A DNA stretch of 64,000 bases from Hoeflea sp038900095 (GCF_038900095.1 NZ_JBBMQQ010000001.1:868001-932000); one strand, 5' to 3'; positions 1 through 12,378 are shown, counted from the stretch's first letter. Notes: generated by a model from the letters alone, not told the origin. A program made the numbers and translations.

Positions 1-975
1 GTTCCGACAGGGGCGTGTTTTTCTGCCGAACACACTGTGACATTCGCCGCGCTAAAGCCGGGGCATCTGCTGATGCCGGGCAGGGTGCTGTGCGGTGATA
101 TGCACCTGTGCGACATCGGAATTCCGTCCCGGCTGATTGCCTGCGACGAGGGCGTCTGGAGAAATCATCCCGGTCTTTACCAGGCACAACTGCCAACCGA
201 CGATCCTTCTAGCCACAAATATGGCCGGGGTCATCTCGTCGTGTTTTCTGGCCCGCTGATTGCCACCGGGGCTGCCCGTCTGTCGGCTATGGCCGGGTTG
301 AGAAGTCGCGCAGGGCTGGTGACGATGGCGAGCGCGCCCAGTGCGGTGATGGTTCAGGCCGCGCATCTGACCGCGATCATGCAGCGCACCATCCGGGATG
401 AAACCGATCTGGCGGACTGGCTCACGGACACACGGCTGTCGGCCTTTGTCGTCGGACCGGGGTTCGGGGATCTCGACAAGGCCCGCAGCTTCACGGAAAA
501 GCTGGCGCAAACCGGCCGGCCGCTGGTGCTCGATGCGGATGGGCTGACGGCATTTGCGAAGGATGCCGGCCGGCTGGGCGACATGTTTGCCGGTGACGCG
601 CGTCTGGTCATGACACCGCATGAGGGTGAATTCCGCAGGCTGTTTGCCGATCTTGCCGCCGATGCGGCGCTGTCCAAGATCGACCGCGCGCGGGCGGCGT
701 CACGGATGTGCAATGCAGTGGTGGTCTACAAGGGTGCGGACACGGTGATTGCCGCACCGGATGGCCGGGCGGCGGTCAATGCGGATGCGCCGGCCTGGCT
801 TGCCACGGCCGGTTCAGGCGACGTGCTCTCGGGTATCATTGGCGGATTGCTGGCCCAGGGCATGCCCGGGTTCGAAGCTGCATGTGCCGGAGTGGCGCTG
901 CATGGCGACGCCGCAAACCGCGCGGGCAGGGGAATGACTGCGGAAGACCTGCCGGGCCATATCACCCTGTCGTAG
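1..975 (+). CDS. nnr: Bifunctional NAD(P)H-hydrate repair enzyme, C-terminal part (partial at window start)
   Basis: Repairs damaged NAD(P)HX. The complete protein has an N-terminal epimerase and a C-terminal ADP-dependent dehydratase; only the tail of the epimerase (TFAALKPGHLLMPGR) and the whole dehydratase lie here. The frame is open from base 1, so the 5' end is outside the window, and the GTG at 37 is an internal valine rather than a start. Dehydratase landmarks in order are KYGRGHLVVFSG, VVGPGFGD, LDADGLTAFA, MTPHEGEF, VVVYKGADTVI and the phosphate-binding ATAGSGDVLSGIIGGLLAQG near the C-terminus. It ends 17 bases before the convergent phosphate-symporter gene. The family call is firm; the upstream partner gene cannot be seen. 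Confidence 0.93.
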   Translation, partial: VPTGACFSAEHTVTFAALKPGHLLMPGRVLCGDMHLCDIGIPSRLIACDEGVWRNHPGLYQAQLPTDDPSSHKYGRGHLVVFSGPLIATGAARLSAMAGLRSRAGLVTMASAPSAVMVQAAHLTAIMQRTIRDETDLADWLTDTRLSAFVVGPGFGDLDKARSFTEKLAQTGRPLVLDADGLTAFAKDAGRLGDMFAGDARLVMTPHEGEFRRLFADLAADAALSKIDRARAASRMCNAVVVYKGADTVIAAPDGRAAVNADAPAWLATAGSGDVLSGIIGGLLAQGMPGFEAACAGVALHGDAANRAGRGMTAEDLPGHITLS

Positions 976-992
976 AGCGTCTTGCCCGAACA

Positions 993-2645
993 CTACAGAA
1001 GGCGGCTCTTGCGAAGCATGCCGGCGTTGGCCAGAACCGGATAGGCAATCGACGCGAACAGCGAATTGATCTCCTTGAGATCACGCATGGTATCGATGTG
1101 GATGGAACTGCTGTCGTAGCTGTTGTCGTTGCCGTCGCGAAGCCGCTGCATGTGCTGCTCCTCGCTGTTGCGAACCATGGTGCGGACCAGCTCTTTCTGA
1201 GCCACCAGCTGCCGTGCCAGTTCGACATCGCGATTGACGAACAGGTTGAAGGCCAGCCGGGCATTTCGCATGACTTCCTTGTGCAGATCCTTGAGCTCGT
1301 GCCAACCCTCCTCGGAAAACTCGATCTTGCGTGCATGCTTCTTGCGGACCCGTGTCACCATGTTCTGGGCGATGATGTCTGCGGCTTGCTCGAGCTTGAT
1401 GGTTGCGCCCAAAAGATCCTGCAGCATGGCGGCTGATTTGTCATCGAGGTCGGTCTGGGAGATTTTGGCCAGATAGAACTTGATCTCCCGATGGGTCTGA
1501 TCGATCTCGTCGTCGAGTTCCTCGATCCGCGCGATTTTCTGCTTGTCCGGCTTGTCGAGCACATCGAAAATCCAGGTCAGCATCAGTTCTATCCGTTCGC
1601 AGACGGTCAGGACTTCACGGGTGGCATCGGCAATCGCTTGCTGAGGGTTGGACAGATGTTCCGGCTTGAGCGCGGACATGCGCTTTTCGGCAATGGGTTC
1701 ATCGGCCAACTCCGCCGGTCTCAGCCAGTTCTGCAGCAGACGTCCGACGAGACCGCAGAACGGCAAGCCGAATATGACGACGGCGAGATTGATGACGAGA
1801 TGGGCAATAACCACAGCATCGCCGGGGTGGGCTGAGAAAACGCTGCTCTCAAGCTCGAAGGTCAATTGTGCGGCAAGCGCGATCAAAGTGCCGAGGCCGC
1901 GAATGGCGACGTTGCCAAGCGGCACGATCCGCGCATCGACACGCTCGCCACGGGTCAGAACCGCACCGATAATTGCAGCGCCGAAGTTGATGCCAAGCAC
2001 CAGCGGAATGATCAGGACCGGCGGAATCAATGCCCGGTCGGCCAGCGAGGCGAGCAGCAGCACTGCCGCGACACTGGAGTGAAATGCCCAGGCGAGCAAG
2101 CCCGCAAGAACGAATGCGGTGATCCAGTCGCGGGACAGGTAATTGATGATGACCGGCAGGATCTCGCTGGTCTTGAGCGGGATGGATGCCTCTCCGATCA
2201 GCCGCAGCGAGAGCAGCAGCAGCCCAAGCCCGAACAGGATGCGGCCGATCTGCCGCCAGTTGCGTTGTTCGCTGGCCCTGAAGGCAATGGTGCCGGCAAG
2301 AAGCAGCACCGGGATGAGCAGGGAGAGATCCTGGCGCAGGATGCGCACGACCAGGGCAGAGCCCAGATCGGCGCCAAGCAATGTGGCGATGCCGATTGCC
2401 GTCGAGACATAGCCGCTGGCGACAAAACCGGCGACAATCAACGCGACCGCGGTGGCGCTCTGCAGGGCGATGGCGAAGAAAAATCCGGCGATTGCGGCGG
2501 TGACACGGTTGCCGATCGCCCGCCGCAGCTTTTCGCGCAGCACATTGCCGTAGGCCCGTTCAATGCCGGTACGGACCATGCGCGTGGCCCAAAGCAATAG
2601 CGCGACCGCTCCGGCAAGATTGATAAAGACGACCATTCCGGACAT
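993..2645 (-). CDS. Na+/phosphate cotransporter family protein with C-terminal PhoU-like domain
   Basis: Predicted inner-membrane sodium:phosphate symporter of the NptA/YjbB type, 550 residues. The N-terminal half carries two inverted QS-type repeats: ALQSATAVALIVAGFVASG after the first helices and AFHSSVAAVLLLASLAD in the second half, the latter with H-S where the first has Q-S. The C-terminal 200 residues are soluble and helical (KPEHLSNPQQAIADATREVL onwards), as in PhoU-type regulators. I start at the ATG at 2645, giving MSGMVVFINLAGAVALLLWA, because it follows AGGTG and puts a membrane helix at the N-terminus; an in-frame start at 2723 would add 26 residues unlike the family. Phosphate import or export direction cannot be told from sequence. 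Confidence 0.85.
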   Translation of the reverse strand: MSGMVVFINLAGAVALLLWATRMVRTGIERAYGNVLREKLRRAIGNRVTAAIAGFFFAIALQSATAVALIVAGFVASGYVSTAIGIATLLGADLGSALVVRILRQDLSLLIPVLLLAGTIAFRASEQRNWRQIGRILFGLGLLLLSLRLIGEASIPLKTSEILPVIINYLSRDWITAFVLAGLLAWAFHSSVAAVLLLASLADRALIPPVLIIPLVLGINFGAAIIGAVLTRGERVDARIVPLGNVAIRGLGTLIALAAQLTFELESSVFSAHPGDAVVIAHLVINLAVVIFGLPFCGLVGRLLQNWLRPAELADEPIAEKRMSALKPEHLSNPQQAIADATREVLTVCERIELMLTWIFDVLDKPDKQKIARIEELDDEIDQTHREIKFYLAKISQTDLDDKSAAMLQDLLGATIKLEQAADIIAQNMVTRVRKKHARKIEFSEEGWHELKDLHKEVMRNARLAFNLFVNRDVELARQLVAQKELVRTMVRNSEEQHMQRLRDGNDNSYDSSSIHIDTMRDLKEINSLFASIAYPVLANAGMLRKSRLL

Positions 2646-2875
2646 GAAACACCTGAAACCTGCAGAGAAATGGCAGTCCCCTGGCGCGTCGGAATGGTGT
2701 GCCTTGAGAAGCACAATATTCACAATCGCCGGGTCTGACGGGAATGCGAATCAGATTATCGCATTTTCACAAATGTCACAATTTGTGCCGGCATGGCTAC
2801 GAGGCCGACAGATATAACCCCGGAAGCTGCCCCTTTGGGCAATGTCCAGCCCGGACAACCCGATCAGCCGGAAGC

Positions 2876-3706
2876 TTAATGAGCCTTCTGGTTGCGCAGG
2901 TAGGTTCTGGGGGGGGAGCCCATGACGCGTGAAAACATGGTGGTGAAGGCCGGCATGCTGTCGTAGCCCAGATCCATCGCCACGATGGTGACCGGGTCGC
3001 CGTTGCTGAGCCTGGGAAGTGCGGCCATCACGCAAGCCTGCTGGCGCCAGGCGGAGAGGCTGAGGCCGGTTTGCTGACGAAAGATCCGGGTAAATGTGCG
3101 GCGGCTCATGCCGACCATTCCGGCCCAGTCATCGATTTCGAGGCGGGCTGATGGTGAGGCGACAAAACCGCGGCACAATTGTGCGATCCGGGGGTGTTGC
3201 GGAAGCGGCAGGCCGAGCGGGCGTTCGGGCAGCAAGGCGATCTCGTGCAGCAGGGCGGCCTGGATCAGCTGCGCCCTGGCATCCATTGCGTCAGGTCCGA
3301 TACTGATGGTTTCGGCCAACAAGCTGCGCATCAAGCGTGTCATTCCCGTGACATGCAAATGGGTGGGCAGGCCTACAATTGCATCCGGCTTGACGTAGGC
3401 CGAGTGCATCTCGACCTGGCCGATGATGTCCACCGCATGCCGGATCCCGGCGGGTATCCACAAGGCATGATCCGGCGGAACCATCCATCGACCGATCCGT
3501 GTGGTGACGATAACCACGCCGGTTATGGGATGGAGAAGCTGTGACCTGCTGTGTTCGTGCTCCGGGACATATTCATCCGTGTCGTAGCTATGGGCGAATG
3601 CGACCGCGGGGGTCATCGCGGTTTCCACCACAATCCGGCTTTGCTGCGAACCGACTGGTGTTTTCTGCGATTGCTGGACCGGCGGAGCGATGGAGTTATG
3701 AAACAT
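2876..3706 (-). CDS. AraC-family transcriptional regulator
   Basis: A 276-residue regulator with an N-terminal cupin-like effector domain (HSYDTDEYVPEHEHSRSQLL, then WMVPPDHALWIPAG) and a C-terminal double helix-turn-helix (VGMSRRTFTRIFRQQTGLSL, then MDLGYDSMPAFTTMFSRVMG, then the SPPRTYLRN end). This is the single-component AraC layout with a small-molecule pocket. The ATG at 3706 is used; a TTG at 3718 is the only longer option and neither has a strong ribosome site. It is divergent from the fsr-like efflux gene (start 3940) across a 233-base gap, which suggests it controls that pump; no operator could be recognised in the gap. Confidence 0.88.
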   Translation of the reverse strand: MFHNSIAPPVQQSQKTPVGSQQSRIVVETAMTPAVAFAHSYDTDEYVPEHEHSRSQLLHPITGVVIVTTRIGRWMVPPDHALWIPAGIRHAVDIIGQVEMHSAYVKPDAIVGLPTHLHVTGMTRLMRSLLAETISIGPDAMDARAQLIQAALLHEIALLPERPLGLPLPQHPRIAQLCRGFVASPSARLEIDDWAGMVGMSRRTFTRIFRQQTGLSLSAWRQQACVMAALPRLSNGDPVTIVAMDLGYDSMPAFTTMFSRVMGSPPRTYLRNQKAH

Positions 3707-3939
3707 GATTTGGCCCAAATGCGAAAGAAATCGACCAAACCACGAAAGCGGGCTTCAAACAAGGCGTGTACCAATCGCATAAGGCATGCTGCTGGCAGTC
3801 TGTGCGAAGTCCCCGGATGACGGGCTTTTGGACAAGCTGGCAAATTGCAATTTGAAGCTTTTGAATTTCGAGATGCTCTGCGGGCACATCGCTCCCCACG
3901 TGTTGAGACCGCATCTTGCTGAGACCTGAAGGAACCGCC

Positions 3940-5154
3940 ATGCGTGTGATCCCCGAGAATACCGGCTCCGGGGCCGTGACCAAGGCTGCAGCTCCTGCAG
4001 CGTTTTCGGTGGTGGTGGCGCTCAGCATCTGCCATTTTCTCAATGACACGATGCAGTCCGTGCTGGCGGCGATCTATCCGATCCTGAAGGTCAATTATGA
4101 TTTGAGCTTCACCCAGATCGGCTTTTTGACATTTGCCTTCCAGTTCACCGCTTCGCTGCTGCAGCCTGCCATTGGTGCATACACCGACAAGCGGCCAATC
4201 GGCTATGCGCTGCCGGTTGGCATGGGTTTCACCCTGGTCGGTCTTCTGCTGTTGGCTTCAGCGGGGTACTATTTGTTGTTACTGCTTGCGGCTGCGCTGG
4301 TCGGGTTCGGGTCCGCCGTGTTCCATCCGGAATCCTCGCGGATCGCACGGCTTGCATCCGGCGGAAGGCACGGCACGGCGCAATCGGTGTTTCAGGTTGG
4401 CGGCAATGTCGGCACAGCCGCCGGTCCGTTGCTGGCCGCGTTCATCATCGTGCCCAATGGCCAGTCCTCGGTTGGCTGGTTCGGCCTTGCCGCCCTCTGC
4501 GGCATGGTGATCCTGACCTGGGTCAGCCGCTGGTACGCTGCCTTCCGGCGCGCTTCGGCCGGACGTCCGGCACCCGATACGGCGCTGCTTCACAGCAGGC
4601 GCCGGGTCATGATTGCTCTGGTGGTCCTGGCCTTGCTGGTCTTTACAAAGAACATCTATGTCGCCAGCTTCACCAGCTTTTACACCTTCTATGTGATCGA
4701 GCGCTTTGGTGTGAGCGTGCAGGATTCGCAGCTGATGTTGTTCGTCTTCCTGGGCGCAATGGCTGCGGGTACACTGATCGGCGGGCCGATTGGCGACCGG
4801 ATCGGGGCCAAGGCGGTCATCTGGGTATCGATCCTGGGCATATTGCCGTTCACGCTGATGCTGCCATATGCGGATCTGTTCTGGACTGCGATCCTGACCG
4901 TGATCATCGGTGTGGTGCTGGCGTCTGCTTTCCCGGCGATCATCGTGTTCGCGCAGGAGCTGGTGCCAGGCCGGGTCGGGCTGATTGCGGGCGTGTTCTT
5001 TGGTTTTGCCTTCGGCATGGGCGGGATTGCGGCCGCAGTGCTGGGGCAGGTGGCCGACGCAAAAGGCATTGTCTATGTCTACCAGATCTGCGCGTTCCTG
5101 CCGTTCCTTGGATTGTTGACGATCTTTTTGCCGAAGAGGACAGCTGCATCCTAG
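3940..5154 (+). CDS. fsr: MFS efflux transporter, fosmidomycin-resistance (Fsr) type
   Basis: Twelve-helix major facilitator, 404 residues, very close in layout to the Escherichia coli Fsr pump. Shared blocks include SICHFLNDTMQSVLAAIYPI, FQFTASLLQPAIGAYTDKRP, FHPESSRIARLASGGRHG, SVFQVGGNVGTAAGPLLAAF, AGTLIGGPIGDRIGAKAVIW and FFGFAFGMGGIAAAVLGQVA. The ATG at 3940 follows AAGGAACC; a TTG at 3916 lacks any ribosome site. The family exports fosmidomycin and related compounds by proton antiport. The native substrate in this organism is unknown. It is divergent from an AraC regulator that probably senses an inducer. Confidence 0.93.
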   Translation: MRVIPENTGSGAVTKAAAPAAFSVVVALSICHFLNDTMQSVLAAIYPILKVNYDLSFTQIGFLTFAFQFTASLLQPAIGAYTDKRPIGYALPVGMGFTLVGLLLLASAGYYLLLLLAAALVGFGSAVFHPESSRIARLASGGRHGTAQSVFQVGGNVGTAAGPLLAAFIIVPNGQSSVGWFGLAALCGMVILTWVSRWYAAFRRASAGRPAPDTALLHSRRRVMIALVVLALLVFTKNIYVASFTSFYTFYVIERFGVSVQDSQLMLFVFLGAMAAGTLIGGPIGDRIGAKAVIWVSILGILPFTLMLPYADLFWTAILTVIIGVVLASAFPAIIVFAQELVPGRVGLIAGVFFGFAFGMGGIAAAVLGQVADAKGIVYVYQICAFLPFLGLLTIFLPKRTAAS

Positions 5155-5270
5155 GGGCCGTGCCCCGGGCGACAAATGGCGGCCGCTGCGCGCTGCGCGT
5201 GTCGCCATCACAGGGAAACCAGCTTACAACATCCGTTTGGTGATGCCGCCAATCCGAACGGAGCCGTGCA

Positions 5271-6560
5271 GTGAAGTTTCTTTACAAGTCCCTGAAGGTC
5301 TATCTCGCCGAGCGGTTGTGGCTGAGACCAGCCATTTTCGGCATCGTGGCGGTGTTCGCGGTTGTGCTTGCCTTCGGGGTCGATCAATGGATCAAGCTGC
5401 CTTTTGATTTCAGCATCCGGGAACAGACGATCCGTGGCCTGTTGACGATCATGGCATCGGCGATGCTGACGGTCGCGACATTTTCGGTTTCGGTCATGCT
5501 GTCGGCCTATGTGGCGGCGATTTCATCGAGTACGCCGCGGGCTTTTTCCGTTGTGGTGACGGATTCCACCTCCAAGCAGGCAATCTCCACCTTCATCGGC
5601 GCCTTCACTTATTCCGTGGTCGGTCTGATCGGCCTGAATGTCGGGGTGTTTCAATCCAGCGGCCGGATCGTGCTGTTTTTCACCACGCTGTGGGTGTTTG
5701 TCTGGGTGGTGGGCACGCTGATTTACTGGATTGATCACGTCGCCCGGATCAGCACGGTATCGTCTACCATTTCCAAGGTTTCCGACCGTGCCAAGGGCAG
5801 GCTCACCCAGCATCTGCTTCACCCCGGCCACGGCGGGACGCCGATTTACATCAACATGCTGCCGGTCGAAGGTGCAGTGCCGGTGATATCGGGTTTCACC
5901 GGGACGGTTCAGTTTATTGATGTAGCCGCATTATCGAATGTGGTTGAAGCGGCGGGCATGAAGATACAGGTGGCGGTGCGGCTTGGTGACCTCATCGGTC
6001 GCGACAAGGTGGTTGCCTGGATTTTCGAGGCGACGCCGGATGCGATCGATCAGGAGGCGGTGAAGCAGATCCGCAGCGCGATCCGCATCGGACAGAGCCG
6101 CAATCGCGGTGAAGACCCGGTGCTCGCCCTGCAGACCCTGTCGGAAATTGCCGATCGCGCCTTGTCGCCCGGTATCAATGATCCCGGCACCGCAAACGAT
6201 ATTCTGGATTCCCTGGTCGAGGTGTTTGCGGAGGCTTCGGCCTCGATTGAGCAAGCCGGCACATCATTGCAGCATGCACGCGTACTGGTTCCGATTGTTG
6301 AACCGGATGTGATCCTGACTGCGGCTTTCGAACAGATCGCGCGGGATGGAGCCGGGTTTGTCGAGGTTGCGGTGCATCTTCAGAAAGCAATGTCGGCGAT
6401 CGCGCCGTGTCTGCCCGCAGCATGGACGGATGCGTTGCGGGTACAATCCTGCCGGGCACTGGAGCGCTCGAAACATGCGATGGCCAACCCGCATGATTTC
6501 GCCCGTGTCGAAGCTGCGGCGCAGTTGGCGACGCCACGCGCTGCCAGAGCATTGACCTGA
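5271..6560 (+). CDS. DUF2254 domain-containing membrane protein
   Basis: A 429-residue protein of unknown function. Four hydrophobic segments fill the first 150 residues: PAIFGIVAVFAVVLAFGVDQ, LLTIMASAMLTVATFSVSVM, FIGAFTYSVVGLIGLNVGVF and IVLFFTTLWVFVWVVGTLIY. A large soluble C-terminal domain follows, with the family-type segment DRALSPGINDPGTANDILDS. The start is GTG at 5271 after a GGAG at about 5260; no ATG lies nearby. It follows the Fsr-like pump by 116 bases and may be independently transcribed. Nothing in the sequence reveals a substrate, and no enzymatic motif was recognised. Confidence 0.85.
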   Translation: MKFLYKSLKVYLAERLWLRPAIFGIVAVFAVVLAFGVDQWIKLPFDFSIREQTIRGLLTIMASAMLTVATFSVSVMLSAYVAAISSSTPRAFSVVVTDSTSKQAISTFIGAFTYSVVGLIGLNVGVFQSSGRIVLFFTTLWVFVWVVGTLIYWIDHVARISTVSSTISKVSDRAKGRLTQHLLHPGHGGTPIYINMLPVEGAVPVISGFTGTVQFIDVAALSNVVEAAGMKIQVAVRLGDLIGRDKVVAWIFEATPDAIDQEAVKQIRSAIRIGQSRNRGEDPVLALQTLSEIADRALSPGINDPGTANDILDSLVEVFAEASASIEQAGTSLQHARVLVPIVEPDVILTAAFEQIARDGAGFVEVAVHLQKAMSAIAPCLPAAWTDALRVQSCRALERSKHAMANPHDFARVEAAAQLATPRAARALT

Positions 6561-6587
6561 AACCTGGCGTTCCGCACCGGGCGTGAT

Positions 6588-6620
6588 CTGGAGCCACAGC
6601 GCTTTGTGAGGTGGCTCCAG
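6588..6620. terminator. Ten-base-pair hairpin between convergent genes
   Basis: CTGGAGCCAC at 6588-6597 pairs perfectly with GTGGCTCCAG at 6611-6620 around a 13-base loop. It lies between the ends of the DUF2254 gene (6560) and the leftward SDR gene (6634). A run of five T begins about 10 bases after the stem on the plus strand; none follows on the minus strand. It may act as a weak terminator for the plus-strand gene. Confidence 0.5.
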
Positions 6621-6633
6621 AATACCATGCTTT

Positions 6634-7404
6634 TTACTGGGCGACGTAGCCGCCATCGACCGGGACAATTGCGCCGAGCATGAACGAGGCCTCTGGAGAA
6701 GACAGCCAGACGATCAGGTTTGCCACTTCCTGTGGTGTGCCGATGCGGCCGAGCGGGTGCAGCGGGTCCATCATCTGGTTGCTGTTCTGCGCGCCGGCTG
6801 AGGCCTGATCGGCAAGCGAGTCCAGCATTCGTGTGTCGATGCCGCCGGGGCAGACCGCATTGACCCGGATTCCGGCCTTGCCGTATTCGAGCGCGACATT
6901 CTTGGTCATGCCGATCACCGCATGCTTGGAAGCCACGTAAGGTGACAGACCCGGGAACCCGATCAGGCCTGCGATCGAAGCCAGATTGACAATTGTGCCG
7001 CCACCGGCTTCCAGCATGTGCCGGATTTCAGCCTGCAGGCACAGGAACGTGCCCTTGGCATTGACGCGCATGATGGCGTCGTAATTGGATTCGGCCTGAT
7101 CGGCAAAAGGCGCAATAGTGCCCTCGATGCCGGCATTGTTGACGGCGCAGTCAAGCCGCCCGTACTGGTCCACCGCACCGGCCACCAGTGCCGCGACGTC
7201 GGCGGGATTGGAGACATCGGCATGCTGGAACATGGCGGTTCCGCCGGCGGCATGAATCATCGCCACGGTTTCCTCGCCCCCCGGTGCGTGGATATCGGAT
7301 ACCACCACATTGGCGCCTTCTGCGGCGAATTTCAGCGCCGTGGCACGACCGATGCCGGCGCCGGAACCGGTGACAAGGACTGTCTTTCCAGAAAAAGCTG
7401 CCAT
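6634..7404 (-). CDS. Short-chain dehydrogenase/reductase (SDR), glucose-dehydrogenase-like
   Basis: A classical SDR of 256 residues. It shows the dinucleotide motif TGSGAGIGRA, the NNAG block (AVNNAGIEG), the catalytic serine and YxxxK in SPYVASKHAVIG, the PG turn NAVCPGGIDT and the C-terminal GAIVPVDGGY. The TGxGxGIG pattern with an acidic residue after the second strand (VVVSDI) points to NAD. The start is set by the ribosome site: GGAGG lies seven bases before the ATG at 7404 but only one base before the ATG at 7410, so the former is preferred. Substrate unknown; it stands alone between convergent and co-directional neighbours. Confidence 0.88.
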   Translation of the reverse strand: MAAFSGKTVLVTGSGAGIGRATALKFAAEGANVVVSDIHAPGGEETVAMIHAAGGTAMFQHADVSNPADVAALVAGAVDQYGRLDCAVNNAGIEGTIAPFADQAESNYDAIMRVNAKGTFLCLQAEIRHMLEAGGGTIVNLASIAGLIGFPGLSPYVASKHAVIGMTKNVALEYGKAGIRVNAVCPGGIDTRMLDSLADQASAGAQNSNQMMDPLHPLGRIGTPQEVANLIVWLSSPEASFMLGAIVPVDGGYVAQ

Positions 7405-7511
7405 TTCCATTCCTCCTGCGTGGTTGCGTTAAGCGGAATGGTACACGCAAGAGTGCGAAGTCGCCTTGATGCCGGTCAAGACAGTTAGCGAAACCTGAAA
7501 CGGCTGCCGGG

Positions 7512-8312
7512 TCAGACCTTGCCTTGAAGCGCCATGGCGCCCGCGGGGGCATTGACCTTGCCGCCGGTGATGAAGAAGGCAAAGACATCGCGCGGCCGTT
7601 TTTCAACCGTGCGCTCAGCCGCAATCAAGGGCAGTTCTGACGGAACAGAGCCTTCGGCATAGGTCTTCAGCCGCCTGGCCCAAAGATCTATGTCTTCAGG
7701 CGGATAGCAGGTTGGCACCTCATCCGAACCACGCTGCAGCCGGGCATAGACAAAGTCGGACGTCACATCGGCGACCATCGGATAGGTCTCATGGTCGGCG
7801 CAGACCGCCGCCACATTGTGCTTTGCCAAGAGCGAGATGAATTCCGGTGTGCAAAAACTCTCGTGACGGGCTTCGACGACATGACGCAGCGCGATGCCGT
7901 CCTGCTCTTTAGGCAGCAGCGCGAGAAAGGCTGCGAAATCATCAGGTTCGAATTTTTTCGTCGGCATGAACTGCCACAGGATTGGCCCCAGCCGGTCGCC
8001 CAGCTCAGTGATGCCCTGGGTCAGGAACTTGGTGATCGACGGTTCACTTTCAGCCAATATCTTGCGGTTGGTGCAGTAACGGCTGGCTTTCAGCGAGAAG
8101 ACGAAACCATCCGGCACGTCGGCCGCCCATTTGGCGAATGTCGCCGGTTTCTGGCTGCCGTAGTAGGTGCCGTTGACCTCGATGGTGCGCAGCTGGGACC
8201 CGGCATACTGCAAGTGTTTGGTCTTGGGCAGTTTTGGCGGATAGAAGCTTTCGTTCCAGGCATCAAAGACCCAGCCACCGATGCCGGTGCGGATTGTTCC
8301 GTGTGTGGTCAA
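7512..8312 (-). CDS. DUF72 family protein
   Basis: A 266-residue TIM-barrel-like protein of the DUF72 (YecE) family. Recognisable blocks are GIGGWVFDAWNESFYPP near the N-terminus, IEVNGTYYGSQKPATFAKWA, FSLKASRYCTN, LGPILWQFMPTKKF, RHVVEARHESF and DFVYARLQR. The start is an unusual TTG at 8312, supported by GGGAGG five bases upstream and by the start of the conserved region at residue 9; no ATG or GTG fits as well. The function of the family is not established. It lies between an SDR gene and the hsp20 gene, both also leftward, with separate gaps. Confidence 0.87.
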   Translation of the reverse strand: MTTHGTIRTGIGGWVFDAWNESFYPPKLPKTKHLQYAGSQLRTIEVNGTYYGSQKPATFAKWAADVPDGFVFSLKASRYCTNRKILAESEPSITKFLTQGITELGDRLGPILWQFMPTKKFEPDDFAAFLALLPKEQDGIALRHVVEARHESFCTPEFISLLAKHNVAAVCADHETYPMVADVTSDFVYARLQRGSDEVPTCYPPEDIDLWARRLKTYAEGSVPSELPLIAAERTVEKRPRDVFAFFITGGKVNAPAGAMALQGKV

Positions 8313-8459
8313 GAATGCCTCCCTGGCTTGCTGAAACGGCTCTGCCGCCGCGGTGATTCATAATGGCAGAGACAGAGCCAATCATCCATATCCGGCTGAG
8401 CGCTGCCACCCGTTTTCCGTGGTAGAATTCTGCGCGCTGCTTGCCGGACATGCAAAAGA

Positions 8460-8499
8460 CCGGTCGGACCAAGAGGGAGGCGGGGGCGGATCCGACCGG
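8460..8499 (-). terminator. Rho-independent terminator after hsp20
   Basis: On the minus strand, downstream of the hsp20 stop, CCGGTCGGA (8499-8491) pairs with TCCGACCGG (8468-8460), a perfect nine-base stem, followed by GTCTTTTGC with four T. It separates hsp20 from the DUF72 gene. Confidence 0.65.
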
Positions 8500-8527
8500 C
8501 TGTTACCGCTAGTCGCGGTAAACCTGA

Positions 8528-9013
8528 TTAGGCGTCGATCTTGATCTTGCGACCCTTGGTGTCTTGGCCGGGTTTCTTGGGCATGACGACCTTGAGGACG
8601 CCTTTTTCGAATTTCGCATCGATCGCGTCCTGGTCGACCCGGTCGGGGACAGGGAACGAGCGGTAGAACGAGCCGTAATTGCGCTCGACGACAATGCTGT
8701 CGTCATTTTTCGATTCATGCGAGACGGTTTTCTCGCCCTTCAGCGTCAGCATGCCGTCGGCAACGGTCAGATCGACTTCGTCTTCCGACATTCCGGGAAG
8801 TTCAGCGGTCAGGGTGATCGCCTTGTCGTTTTCGGTGATGTCGATGGCCGGGCGCACTGCACCAGCCGTCATCAACGAGGGAAAGCCTGTCCTGGTTGCC
8901 GCAGTTTCGACGTTGCCGAAAAAGCGCTCCATCATCTTGTCCATTTCCTCGCGGAAGTCATCGAATACGTTGGATGACCGTGTCGCGGGGAGGTGTTGCT
9001 TCGTGTCTGCCAT
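8528..9013 (-). CDS. Hsp20/alpha-crystallin family small heat-shock protein
   Basis: An ATP-independent holdase chaperone of 161 residues. A short N-terminal arm (FDDFREEMDKMMERFFGN) precedes the alpha-crystallin domain from about residue 55 (PAIDITENDKAITLTAELPG, then LTLKGEK, then YGSFYRSFPVPDRVD) with the A-x-x-x-x-G-V-L signature present as AKFEKGVLKVVMPK near the end. The C-terminal tail GRKIKIDA carries the I-x-I anchor used for oligomerisation. The ATG is preceded by AAGGAGAATATT. A heat-shock sigma site or RNA thermometer might be expected upstream, but I could not recognise one with confidence. Confidence 0.93.
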   Translation of the reverse strand: MADTKQHLPATRSSNVFDDFREEMDKMMERFFGNVETAATRTGFPSLMTAGAVRPAIDITENDKAITLTAELPGMSEDEVDLTVADGMLTLKGEKTVSHESKNDDSIVVERNYGSFYRSFPVPDRVDQDAIDAKFEKGVLKVVMPKKPGQDTKGRKIKIDA

Positions 9014-9116
9014 AATATTCTCCTTACTATCCCGGTTGTCTTGGGAACGAGGGAATTATGCCAGCAACGCGGCGCCGGAAATTGACCAAAATCAAAATGC
9101 GAAAACCACGACCCAA

Positions 9117-9166
9117 CAAAAATCACCGGGTCGTGATGCGTGGCTTTAGCCGCACAAACCCGGTGA
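9117..9166 (-). terminator. Rho-independent terminator after uvrA
   Basis: Reading leftward after the uvrA stop, TCACCGGGT (9166-9158) pairs perfectly with ACCCGGTGA (9131-9123), with a second helix inside the loop, and the stem is followed by TTTTTG. It isolates uvrA from hsp20. Confidence 0.85.
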
Positions 9167-9179
9167 GGTGATGCTGGTG

Positions 9180-12101
<2,922 letters not shown>

Positions 12102-12349
12102 GATGCCGCCGATTTGGAGTGCAGTGTCCCGTGCGCTCTGTTCGCACGCATGGACAGCTCAGTTACCTGTAAGCCCCGCAGGTTCGATTTCACCTTCGAG
12201 GTATCTGATCGCATCCCGCACACTATGCTGTCCTTGAGGAACACCGGACGTCAGTTATGGTTCCAGGGCAGATCAGATCCATACATAAGCACCTCACCGG
12301 CAATGTCGAGACACCGCATGGGATGATGGTGTTGGGAAAGCCGAATCTC

Positions 12350-12378
12350 TTGACAGAAACTGACACAATAAATAGAAC
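12350..12378 (+). promoter_or_regulatory. Putative sigma-70 promoter of ssb
   Basis: TTGACA at 12350-12355 is a perfect -35 element; 17 bases later TAGAAC (12373-12378) is a fair -10. TATAAA at 12380-12385 is another possible -10 but is badly spaced. Both overlap the LexA box, so LexA binding should block it. Confidence 0.6.

Noticed and set aside
9014..9116. ROSE-type RNA thermometer or heat-shock promoter upstream of hsp20
   Set aside because: A TTGCT, as in ROSE elements, lies about 60 bases from the start, but no convincing anti-Shine-Dalgarno pairing with AAGGAG was found, and no clear heat-shock sigma consensus.
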